Assembly: GCF_000502835.1 (NCBI RefSeq) | Contig: NZ_AYVL01000025.1 | Coordinates: forward strand, 72,544 to 107,905 | DNA from: Mesorhizobium sp. LSJC280B00 | GTDB lineage: Bacteria; Pseudomonadota; Alphaproteobacteria; Rhizobiales; Rhizobiaceae | Direction: 5' to 3' | DNA length: 35,362 nucleotides | In this document: positions 13,966 to 21,187 of the stretch, one piece after another | How the letters are laid out: each line of letters starts with the position of its first letter | How positions within the stretch are numbered: the stretch's first letter is position 1 | Notes under the pieces: model-generated | Told to the model about the DNA's origin: nothing | Databases searched by the model: none | What the model saw: only the letters and a program-made list of their open reading frames with translations | Position numbers and translations under genes: made by a program

Positions 13966-15195
13966 TCAGAAGCTCCGGGAAATCGTGGTCGAGCCGATGA
14001 GGAAGCGCTCCGACAGCGGCAGGCTGGCGCCACCCAGCGCCCGCGCATGGATGCCGACGGTTCCCTCGCGAACGGTCGGAAGCCGCAGGCCTTCGCCGTC
14101 GATCCTGCCGATTGCCTGGATGACCGCATCGACAAGCCGCCTGCGCACGGCAAGCGGCATCCATCCGTCGATCACCGCGGCTTCGAAATCGATGAGGGAG
14201 GAGGCCGAAACGATGGCATAGGCAAGCGCCTGCGAGGCGCTGGCGATCCAGTCGTCAAGCTCGGCGCCGATCTCGCCCCAGTCCCCCGGTGATGTCCACA
14301 GATGCGAGGCCTCGATGCCGCGCGCGTTGAGCGCCTTTTCCAGCATGGCGATCGACGCCACGTCGATCAACTGCGTCGGCTTGCCGTCCGGCCCGGGCAC
14401 CGGCATTGAGCCCAGCGCGCCGGCATTGCCGGTCGGGCCGCCAAACAGCCGGCCGTTCAGCACGATGCCGCCGCCGGCAAAGGCGCCGATATAGAAGTAG
14501 ACGAAATCGCGTGCCGCACCCGCCGCGTGGCCGAACACGAGCTCGGCGCCGCAGGCCGAGGTGGCGTCGTTCTGCAGATAGACTGGAAATTCGCATTGCG
14601 CCTGGATGTCGGCGCGAATATCGCGATGGCGCCATTCGTCCATGATTTCGCGCGGTGCGCCGGCGGTGTCGGCCCAGTTCCACAATTCGAACGGCATGGC
14701 GATGCCAAGCCCTGCGATGCGCTTGTCCTGCGCCGGGGTGAGTTCGCCGCGCATCTTCTTCATGCCGCTTGTGACGAATTCCACCGTCTCGCGCGGCGCC
14801 GGATAGCGGTAGGAATGCTGCAGCATCGAGCGTACGTTGCCGAGGAAATCGATCAGCACCAGCTCGGCGCTGCGGCGGCCGATCTTCAGGCCGATGAAGT
14901 AGGCGCCGTCGGGATTGAGCGCCATGGGTATCGAGGGCTGGCCGATCTTGCCGCGCAACGGCGCCTGGCGAACGAGCAGGTCGTCCTCCTCCAGCTCGCG
15001 CATGATGACGGACACTGTCTGCGCCGAAAGGCCCGTCATGCGCGCAATATCGGATTTGGCCAGGCTGCCGTGCTGACGCACCAGCGACAGCACCAGCCGC
15101 TCATTGTGGTCCCGCATGCCGCTTTGATTGGTGCCGCGGTGCAGACGGCTTTCGGCCGCATCGGGCGAACCGTGCCTCGTAACGCCGGTCTCCAC
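13966..15195 (-). CDS. frcR: ROK-family transcriptional regulator of the fructose locus
   Basis: This 409-residue protein starts at GTG 15195 behind GGGAGG on the minus strand. Residues about 28-85 hold a winged helix-turn-helix (NERLVLSLVRQHGSLAKSDI, then MTGLSAQTVSVIMREL). The rest is the ROK sugar-kinase-like fold with YLQNDATSACGAE (the position of the sugar-contacting Asp) and IGAFAGGGIVLNGRLFGG. The CxCGxxGC zinc motif of NagC/Mlc-type ROK proteins is absent: after GNAGALGSM comes PVPGPDGKP instead. It is divergent from frcB, and the shared region holds a perfect 10-bp inverted repeat. I infer that it represses both directions and is relieved by fructose or a phosphate of it. Confidence 0.85.
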   Translation of the reverse strand: METGVTRHGSPDAAESRLHRGTNQSGMRDHNERLVLSLVRQHGSLAKSDIARMTGLSAQTVSVIMRELEEDDLLVRQAPLRGKIGQPSIPMALNPDGAYFIGLKIGRRSAELVLIDFLGNVRSMLQHSYRYPAPRETVEFVTSGMKKMRGELTPAQDKRIAGLGIAMPFELWNWADTAGAPREIMDEWRHRDIRADIQAQCEFPVYLQNDATSACGAELVFGHAAGAARDFVYFYIGAFAGGGIVLNGRLFGGPTGNAGALGSMPVPGPDGKPTQLIDVASIAMLEKALNARGIEASHLWTSPGDWGEIGAELDDWIASASQALAYAIVSASSLIDFEAAVIDGWMPLAVRRRLVDAVIQAIGRIDGEGLRLPTVREGTVGIHARALGGASLPLSERFLIGSTTISRSF

Positions 15196-15258
15196 CCCTG
15201 TTCCTCCCGTCGTTTCCCCTCAATGCTTTTGGTCTAGAGTGGGTGAACAACCCTGCGA

Positions 15259-15294
15259 TGTCAATAATAAATAAGAGTGATTTAATTATTGACA
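15259..15294. promoter_or_regulatory. Divergent frcR/frcB operator with two outward -35 elements
   Basis: TGTCAATAAT (15259-15268) and ATTATTGACA (15285-15294) form a perfect 10-bp inverted repeat around a 16-bp AT-rich spacer. Each arm ends outward in TTGACA, the consensus -35, so one lies on each strand facing its own gene. The whole region is far more AT-rich than its surroundings, as is common for ROK operators. No good -10 is visible at the proper distance on either side. Confidence 0.6.
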
Positions 15295-15406
15295 GTGCTG
15301 GCGGACTGGTGTCTCTTGAGATCGGCGTCGACACTGGGAGATTTCGTCGGACGCGCTGCAGGTGCCGGTTGGCCGGCATCCTAAATGGTTCTATGGGAGG
15401 AAAATC

Positions 15407-16441
15407 GTGACCACGTCAAAACTGTTGAAATCCACCGTGTTTGCCGCGGCCGGACTGAGCCTGATGGCCTTTGCGTCGACGGCATCGGCCGCCGGGGTCG
15501 GCGCCTGCTTGATCACCAAGACCGACACCAATCCCTTCTTCGTCAAGATGAAGGAAGGTGCCGCCGCGAAAGCCAAGGAAATTGGTGTCGATCTGAAGGC
15601 CTACGCCGGCAAGGCGGAAGGCGACAATGAGGGCCAGGTTGCGGCGATCGAATCCTGCATCGCCGACGGCGCCAAGGGCATTTTGATCACCGCCACCGAC
15701 ACTGCGGCCATCGTGCCGGCGGTGAAGAAGGCGCGTGATGCAGGGGTGCTGGTGATCGCTCTGGACACCCAGCTCGAGCCTGCCGACGCCGCGGATGCGA
15801 CGTTTGCGACCGACAATTTCAAGGCCGGCGAGCTTATCGGCTCCTGGGCAAAGGCCACCTTGGGCGACAAGGCCAAGGACGCGCACATCGCCTACATGGA
15901 TCTTATCGCCAGCCAGCCCTCTGTCGACGTGCAGCGTGATCAAGGCTTCATGAAGGGCTTCGGCATCGACCTCGGCGACCCCAACAAGATCGGCGACGAA
16001 ACCGACGCACGCAATGTCTGTCACGATCTGTCGAGCGGCAATGAGGATGGCGGGCACACTGCCATGGAGAATTGCCTGCAGAAGGATCCGGATATCAACG
16101 TCGTCTACACCATCAACGAACCTGCGGCCGCGGGCGCCTACCAGGCGCTGAAGGCCGTCGACAAGGAGAAGGACGTCCTGATTGTCTCGGTCGATGGCGG
16201 CTGCCCGGGTGTCAAGAACGTTGCCGAGGGCGTGATCGGTGCCACTTCACAGCAATATCCACTGCTCATGGCCTCGCTCGGCATCGAGGCGATCAAGACC
16301 TTTGCCGACAGCGGCAAGAAGCCTGAGCCGTCGCCCGGTCTGAACTTCTACAACACCGGCGTGACGCTGATCACCGACAAGCCTGCCGCCGGCATCGAAT
16401 CCATCGACACGAAGCAAGGCCTCAGCAAGTGCTGGGGTTGA
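15407..16441 (+). CDS. frcB: Fructose ABC transporter substrate-binding protein
   Basis: This 344-residue protein starts at GTG 15407 behind GGGAGG with 6-bp spacing; the frame is open to 15362, but that gives no signal peptide. Residues 1-27 form a Sec signal with cleavage near ASA-AG. The mature part is a type I periplasmic-binding (RbsB-like) fold: GACLITKTDTNPFFVKMKEG at its start, then AIESCIADGAKGILITATDT, GVLVIALDTQLEP, and VVYTINEPAAAGAYQAL in the second lobe. This matches the rhizobial fructose-binding protein FrcB as I know it. It would deliver fructose, and perhaps ribose or mannose, to FrcC/FrcA. A stable hairpin follows its stop before frcC, which may keep this gene's message more abundant than the membrane genes. 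Confidence 0.88.
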   Translation: MTTSKLLKSTVFAAAGLSLMAFASTASAAGVGACLITKTDTNPFFVKMKEGAAAKAKEIGVDLKAYAGKAEGDNEGQVAAIESCIADGAKGILITATDTAAIVPAVKKARDAGVLVIALDTQLEPADAADATFATDNFKAGELIGSWAKATLGDKAKDAHIAYMDLIASQPSVDVQRDQGFMKGFGIDLGDPNKIGDETDARNVCHDLSSGNEDGGHTAMENCLQKDPDINVVYTINEPAAAGAYQALKAVDKEKDVLIVSVDGGCPGVKNVAEGVIGATSQQYPLLMASLGIEAIKTFADSGKKPEPSPGLNFYNTGVTLITDKPAAGIESIDTKQGLSKCWG

Positions 16442-16483
16442 TTTGATCCCCTGATCGGCTCAACTTCAAAAGAACAATAGAGA

Positions 16484-16511
16484 ATGTGGAGCGGTTTCGG
16501 CCGCTCCACAT
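16484..16511 (+). terminator. Stem-loop between frcB and frcC
   Basis: A perfect 11-bp stem, ATGTGGAGCGG / CCGCTCCACAT, with a 6-nt loop (TTTCGG) lies 42 bp after the frcB stop and just before the frcC ribosome-binding site. There is no T-run. It is more likely an mRNA-processing or 3'-stabilising hairpin, or a partial terminator, than a full stop to transcription, because frcC and frcA have no other visible promoter. Confidence 0.7.
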
Positions 16512-16529
16512 CACAGGCGGGAGGTCGAC

Positions 16530-17612
16530 TTGAGCGTCGAAACAACCAGGAGCAAGGGACCGCAGGAATTCGAGACGGTCCTGGCCACTAGCGACACCAG
16601 CGTCGCTTCATTCGAGACGCATTCCCGCTCGACGCTGGAGAGCATCCAGCACCGCTTGCACAAAAGCCCTGCCATGGTGCCCCTGATCATCCTGATCATC
16701 TCGGTGGCTCTGTTCGCAGTCGTCGTCGGCGGACGCTTCTTTTCTCCTTTCACCCTCACCCTGATCCTCCAGCAGGTGGCGATAACCGGCATGGTCGGCA
16801 TCGCGCAGACACTGGTGGTGCTCACCGCCGGCATCGACTTGTCCGTCGGCGCCATCATGGTGCTGAGCTCGGTCGTCATGGGCCAGTTTGCCATGCACTA
16901 CGGTGTCCCAGCGCCGGTGGCCGTTGCCGTCGGGCTGCTTGTCGGCGCGATTTGCGGCTTGATCAACGGCATTCTCATCGCCTGGGTGAAACTGCCGCCC
17001 TTCATCGTGACGCTCGGGACCTGGTCGATCTACGCTGCCATCAACTTCATCTATTCCGGTAACGAGACCATCCGCAGCCAGGATCTCGAGACGACGGCGC
17101 CGCTGCTGCAGTTTTTCGGCGGATCGTTCAGGATCGGCGGCGCCGTCTTCACCTATGGCGTGCTGTTGGTGCTGATCATGGCGGCAATTGCCTGGTACGT
17201 GCTCAATCACACCGCGTGGGGCCGGCATGTCTATGCGGTCGGCGACGACCCGGAGGCCGCGGAGCTGTCGGGTGTGCGCGTCAGCCGGATGCTGGTCGCG
17301 GTCTACACGCTGACTGGTATCATTTGCGCCATCGCCGGCTGGGCCCTGATCGGACGCATCGGATCGGTCTCGCCGCAGGCCGGGCAGTTCGAGAACATCA
17401 ATTCGATTACCGCCGTGGTGATCGGCGGCACTTCGCTGTTCGGCGGCCGCGGCTCCATCCTCGGGACCATCTTCGGCGCGCTGATCGTCGGCGTGTTCGC
17501 GCTCGGCCTCAGGCTTTGGGGGACAGATCCGCAATGGACGCAATTGTCCGTCGGCGCCCTTATCATCATCGCTGTTGGTATCGACCAGTGGATCAGGAAG
17601 ATCTCGGCATGA
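16530..17612 (+). CDS. frcC: Fructose ABC transporter permease
   Basis: This 360-residue protein starts at TTG 16530 behind GGGAGG. A polar N-terminus of about 48 residues precedes eight or more membrane segments, the first being VPLIILIISVALFAVVVGG. The BPD_transp_2 (RbsC-like) hallmarks are GIDLSVGAIMVLSS, INGILIAWVKLPPFIVTLGT and AVVIGGTSLFGGRGSILGT. Like RbsC, one gene serves as both halves of a homodimeric channel. Its stop overlaps the start of the ATPase gene by 4 bp (ATGA). The order binding protein, permease, ATPase matches the frcBCA order of rhizobia. It sits in the inner membrane and works with FrcB and FrcA. Confidence 0.9.
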   Translation: MSVETTRSKGPQEFETVLATSDTSVASFETHSRSTLESIQHRLHKSPAMVPLIILIISVALFAVVVGGRFFSPFTLTLILQQVAITGMVGIAQTLVVLTAGIDLSVGAIMVLSSVVMGQFAMHYGVPAPVAVAVGLLVGAICGLINGILIAWVKLPPFIVTLGTWSIYAAINFIYSGNETIRSQDLETTAPLLQFFGGSFRIGGAVFTYGVLLVLIMAAIAWYVLNHTAWGRHVYAVGDDPEAAELSGVRVSRMLVAVYTLTGIICAIAGWALIGRIGSVSPQAGQFENINSITAVVIGGTSLFGGRGSILGTIFGALIVGVFALGLRLWGTDPQWTQLSVGALIIIAVGIDQWIRKISA

Positions 17613-18397
17613 ACCAGACTCACGAACCGATCCTTACCGCGCGCAGCCTGGTCAAGCGCTACGGCCGCGTCACCGCTCTCGACAGCGCAGACTTCGACCT
17701 CTATCCGGGCGAAATCCTTGCTGTCATTGGCGACAACGGCGCCGGCAAGTCGTCGCTTATCAAAGCCATTTCCGGAGCGGTCACCCCGGACGAAGGTGAG
17801 ATACGGCTTGAAGGCAAGCCTATTGCCTTCAAATCACCGATGGAGGCGCGCGAGGCCGGCATCGAGACCGTCTACCAGAACCTGGCGCTGTCGCCGGCGC
17901 TGTCGATCGCCGACAACATGTTCCTCGGCCGCGAGATCCGCAAGCCCGGGTTCCTCGGCGAATGGCTGCGCATGCTCGACCGTCCGGCGATGGAAAAGCG
18001 TGCCCGCGACAAGCTCACCGAACTTGGCCTGATGACGATCCAGAACATCAGCCAGGCGGTGGAAACGCTCTCCGGCGGCCAGCGCCAAGGCGTGGCGGTG
18101 GCGCGTGCCGCCGCCTTCGGCTCGAAGATGGTCATCATGGATGAGCCGACGGCCGCGCTCGGCGTCAAGGAGAGCCGCCGCGTGCTCGAACTCATACTCG
18201 ACGTCAAACGCCGAGGCCTGCCTATCGTGCTGATTTCACACAATATGCCGCATGTCTTCGAGGTGGCCGACCGCATCCACATTCATCGGCTCGGCCGTCG
18301 CCTGTGTGTCATCGATCCGAAGCAGTATACGATGTCCGACGCCGTCGCCTTCATGACTGGCGCCAAGGTGCCGCCGGAAGCGGCGCTGGCGGCTTGA
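17609..18397 (+). CDS. frcA: Fructose ABC transporter ATPase
   Basis: This is a 262-residue protein from ATG 17609, coupled to frcC. ABC motifs are complete: Walker A GDNGAGKSS (41-49), Q-loop TVYQNLAL (Gln90), signature LSGGQRQ (154-160), Walker B MVIMDEP (174-180, catalytic Glu179) and switch His in LISHNMPHV. It has one nucleotide-binding domain, unlike RbsA-type sugar ATPases with two fused domains; single-domain FrcA proteins are the known rhizobial form. It therefore should work as a homodimer under the FrcC dimer. It is the last gene of the operon; the 175-bp gap to glgP shows only a weak 5-bp stem (GGCCC/GGGCC) near its end. Confidence 0.9.
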   Translation: MNQTHEPILTARSLVKRYGRVTALDSADFDLYPGEILAVIGDNGAGKSSLIKAISGAVTPDEGEIRLEGKPIAFKSPMEAREAGIETVYQNLALSPALSIADNMFLGREIRKPGFLGEWLRMLDRPAMEKRARDKLTELGLMTIQNISQAVETLSGGQRQGVAVARAAAFGSKMVIMDEPTAALGVKESRRVLELILDVKRRGLPIVLISHNMPHVFEVADRIHIHRLGRRLCVIDPKQYTMSDAVAFMTGAKVPPEAALAA

Positions 18398-18493
18398 GCA
18401 AGAACTTGAGGCCCATCGCCGAGGGGCCCAAACGCGATGTTTCCAAATGCCAAATTGCCGCAGGGCAACCCGGCTTGCGATCACCCGAATCGA

Positions 18494-18521
18494 TTGAACA
18501 TCCGGTGGGATGCACTAGCAT
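18494..18521 (+). promoter_or_regulatory. Possible glycogen operon promoter
   Basis: TTGAAC at 18494-18499 and TAGCAT at 18516-18521, 16 bp apart, each match four of six consensus bases, and they lie about 50 bp before the glgP start. This is the best sigma-70-like pair in the gap after frcA. It is a weak call from sequence alone. Confidence 0.3.
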
Positions 18522-18572
18522 TGGCAGAGATGGTGAAAGCCGCATGATCCTGGCAACGTCACGAGAGGCAGC

Positions 18573-21041
18573 ATGACGCGCGCGATGACAACCGAAGCTC
18601 CTCTGCCCACGCTCAAAAACCCGGATCCCAAGACGCTCGCCGAGGAAGTCTTGCAAGCCCTCAAATACAGGGTCGGCAAGGGCACCAACGTTGCAACCCA
18701 GTACGATTGGCTCACCGCCTCGATCAAGGTTGTACGCGACCGCATAGTCGATCACTGGATGCAGGCGACCCAAGAGGCCTACGCCCAGCAGGAAAAGCGC
18801 GTCTACTACCTGTCACTGGAATTCCTCATCGGCCGCCTGATGCGCGATGCCTTCTCCAATCTCGGCCTGATGGACAATATGCGCGAGGCGCTGTCGTCGC
18901 TTGGCGTCGACCTCGACATCATTGCTGCGCTCGAACCGGACGCTGCCCTTGGCAATGGCGGTCTTGGCCGGCTCGCCGCCTGCTTCATGGAAAGCATGGC
19001 GACCGTCAATATCCCTGCGCATGGCTACGGCATCCGCTACGCCAACGGCATGTTTCGGCAGGAGATCCATGACGGCTGGCAGGTGGAGCTGCCCGAGACA
19101 TGGCTCGATCACGGCAATCCCTGGGAGTTCGAGCGCCGCGAACGCTCCTTCGAGGTCGGCTTCGGCGGCTCGGTAGAATCGGTCACGTCGAAGGACGGCC
19201 GGCTCGAGCGCCACGTCTGGAAGCCGACCGAACATGTTCTGGCAGTCGCCTATGATACGCCGGTTGTCGGCTGGCGGGCCAACCGCGTCAACACGCTGCG
19301 TCTGTGGTCCGGCATGCCGGTCGACCCGATCCTGCTCGACAAGTTCAACGCCGGCGATCACATCGGCGCGCTCGCCGAAAGCAACAAGGCCGATGCGTTG
19401 TCGCGCGTCCTTTACCCGGCCGATTCCCACAAGGCGGGCCAGGAGTTGCGGCTCAGGCAGGAGTATTTCTTCTCCACCGCCTCGCTGCAGGACATCGTCC
19501 AGCGTCATCTCAGCCAGTATGGCGACCTGCAATCGCTGCCCGACAAGGCGGCGATCCATCTCAACGACACCCATCCGGCGATCGCCGTAGCCGAGCTGAT
19601 GCGCCTGTTGATGGATGTCCACGGCATGGATTTCGACCAGGCCTGGAGCATCACCAAGCGCACCTTCGGCTACACCAACCACACGCTGCTTCCCGAAGCG
19701 CTGGAAAGCTGGCCCGTGCCGCTGTTCGAGCGGCTGTTGCCGCGCCACATGCAGATCGTCTACGCCATCAACGCCGAGGTGCTGCTCGAGGCGCGCGCCT
19801 CCGACCAGTTCTCGGACGAGCAGATCAGCCGCATCTCGCTGATCCAGGAAAATGGCGATCGCCGCGTGCGTATGGGCAATCTGGCCTTTGTCGGCTCGCA
19901 CTCGATCAACGGCGTGTCGGCACTGCATACGGAATTGATGAAGGAGACGGTGTTTGCCGACCTCCACAGGCTCTACCCGGATCGCATCAACAACAAGACC
20001 AACGGGATCACACCGCGGCGCTGGCTGATACAGTGCAATCCCGGCCTCACTGCACTCACCCGAGAGGCGATTGGCGACGGCTTCCTCGACGACATCGACG
20101 AGATAAAGCGGCTTGATCCTTTCGCTGAGGACGCAGCCTTCCGCGACAAGTTCGCCGCCGTCAAACGGGCGAACAAGACGAGGCTTGCCAAGCTCGTTGC
20201 CGACCGGCTCGGCATCAAGGTCGACCCATCGGCGCTGTTCGACATCCAGGTCAAGCGCATCCACGAATACAAGCGCCAGCTCTTGAACATTCTCGAAGCG
20301 GTCGCGCTTTACGACCAGATCCGCTCGCATCCGGAGCGCGACTGGATGCCTCGCGTCAAATTCTTCGGCGGCAAGGCGGCGCCCAGCTATCACAACGCCA
20401 AGCTGATCATCAAACTTGCCAATGACGTCGCCCGGGTCATCAACCGCGACCCGGCGGTGCGCGGCTTGCTGAAAGTGGTATTCGTGCCGAACTACAATGT
20501 CAGCCTGGCCGAGATCATGATGCCGGCCGCCGATCTTTCGGAGCAGATATCGACCGCCGGCATGGAAGCGTCCGGCACCGGCAACATGAAGTTCGCGCTG
20601 AACGGCGCGCTGACCATCGGCACGCTCGACGGCGCCAATGTCGAGATCAAGGAATGCGTGGGCGACGACAATATCTTCATCTTCGGCCTGACCACCGATG
20701 AGGTCGCCGAGCGACGCAACAATGGTTACGATCCGCGCGCTGTGATCGAGGGATCGCCTGAATTGGCGCAGGCGCTGGCCGCGGTTTCATCCGGAGTCTT
20801 TTCACCTGACGATCCGGACCGTTATCGCGACCTGATCAACGGTCTTTACCAGAGCGACTGGTTCATGGTCGCCGCGGATTTCGATGCCTACGCCGCCACC
20901 CAGCGCGACGTCGATGCCGTCTGGCGCAACAGCCCGGACTGGTACGCCAGAGCCATCCGCAATGTCGCGCGCGTCGGCTGGTTCTCGTCCGATCGAACGA
21001 TCCGCCAATATGCGAAAGACATATGGCACGTGCCCGCCTGA
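18573..21041 (+). CDS. glgP: Glycogen phosphorylase
   Basis: This 822-residue protein is of typical length. The start is ATG 18573 behind GAGAGG. Signature regions are RVYYLSLEFLIGRLMRDAF near residues 75-93, LGNGGLGRLAACFMES (about 128-143), HLNDTHPAIAVAELMRLL and the PLP site EASGTGNMKFALNGALTIG with Lys673. It releases glucose 1-phosphate from glycogen ends using inorganic phosphate. It opens a seven-gene run in which the following enzymes make, branch and debranch glycogen and pgm takes glucose 1-phosphate to glucose 6-phosphate. A palindromic element separates it from glgB, the only gap over 40 bp in the operon. It is cytosolic and shows no defects. Confidence 0.95.
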   Translation: MTRAMTTEAPLPTLKNPDPKTLAEEVLQALKYRVGKGTNVATQYDWLTASIKVVRDRIVDHWMQATQEAYAQQEKRVYYLSLEFLIGRLMRDAFSNLGLMDNMREALSSLGVDLDIIAALEPDAALGNGGLGRLAACFMESMATVNIPAHGYGIRYANGMFRQEIHDGWQVELPETWLDHGNPWEFERRERSFEVGFGGSVESVTSKDGRLERHVWKPTEHVLAVAYDTPVVGWRANRVNTLRLWSGMPVDPILLDKFNAGDHIGALAESNKADALSRVLYPADSHKAGQELRLRQEYFFSTASLQDIVQRHLSQYGDLQSLPDKAAIHLNDTHPAIAVAELMRLLMDVHGMDFDQAWSITKRTFGYTNHTLLPEALESWPVPLFERLLPRHMQIVYAINAEVLLEARASDQFSDEQISRISLIQENGDRRVRMGNLAFVGSHSINGVSALHTELMKETVFADLHRLYPDRINNKTNGITPRRWLIQCNPGLTALTREAIGDGFLDDIDEIKRLDPFAEDAAFRDKFAAVKRANKTRLAKLVADRLGIKVDPSALFDIQVKRIHEYKRQLLNILEAVALYDQIRSHPERDWMPRVKFFGGKAAPSYHNAKLIIKLANDVARVINRDPAVRGLLKVVFVPNYNVSLAEIMMPAADLSEQISTAGMEASGTGNMKFALNGALTIGTLDGANVEIKECVGDDNIFIFGLTTDEVAERRNNGYDPRAVIEGSPELAQALAAVSSGVFSPDDPDRYRDLINGLYQSDWFMVAADFDAYAATQRDVDAVWRNSPDWYARAIRNVARVGWFSSDRTIRQYAKDIWHVPA

Positions 21042-21073
21042 TATGATTGCATGTGGCCACGAACAATGTGGTC

Positions 21074-21150
21074 CTAGTGGAGTGGATTTGACCCTCGCAT
21101 CCCTTGGAGGGTAAGGCGGCATGCGAATGTCGAATTCAAAACTCCACTAG
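21074..21150. repeat. 77-bp intergenic palindromic element between glgP and glgB
   Basis: CTAGTGGAGT (21074-21083) is the perfect reverse complement of ACTCCACTAG (21141-21150). After a 3-nt bulge the stem continues with TTTGA (21087-21091) against TCAAA (21136-21140). Inside is a second stem, ACCCTC (21091-21096) with GAGGGT (21107-21112). Clean terminal arms, an internal hairpin and an intergenic place resemble the short palindromic repeats of rhizobial genomes. In RNA it would form a long hairpin between the two genes. Confidence 0.65.
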
Positions 21151-21187
21151 AAACATACACTTGGTGCCCGGGGAGGGTCACTGCCTG

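Noticed and set aside
18813..20393. A 526-codon minus-strand frame opposite glgP
   Set aside because: It is an antisense shadow of the phosphorylase gene, whose catalytic motifs are complete; the mirrored protein is Arg/Val/Glu-rich and unlike any family.
21104..21187. Upstream start for glgB giving 765 residues
   Set aside because: The extra 28 residues would be encoded by the palindromic element and have no similarity; ATG 21188 gives the standard length.
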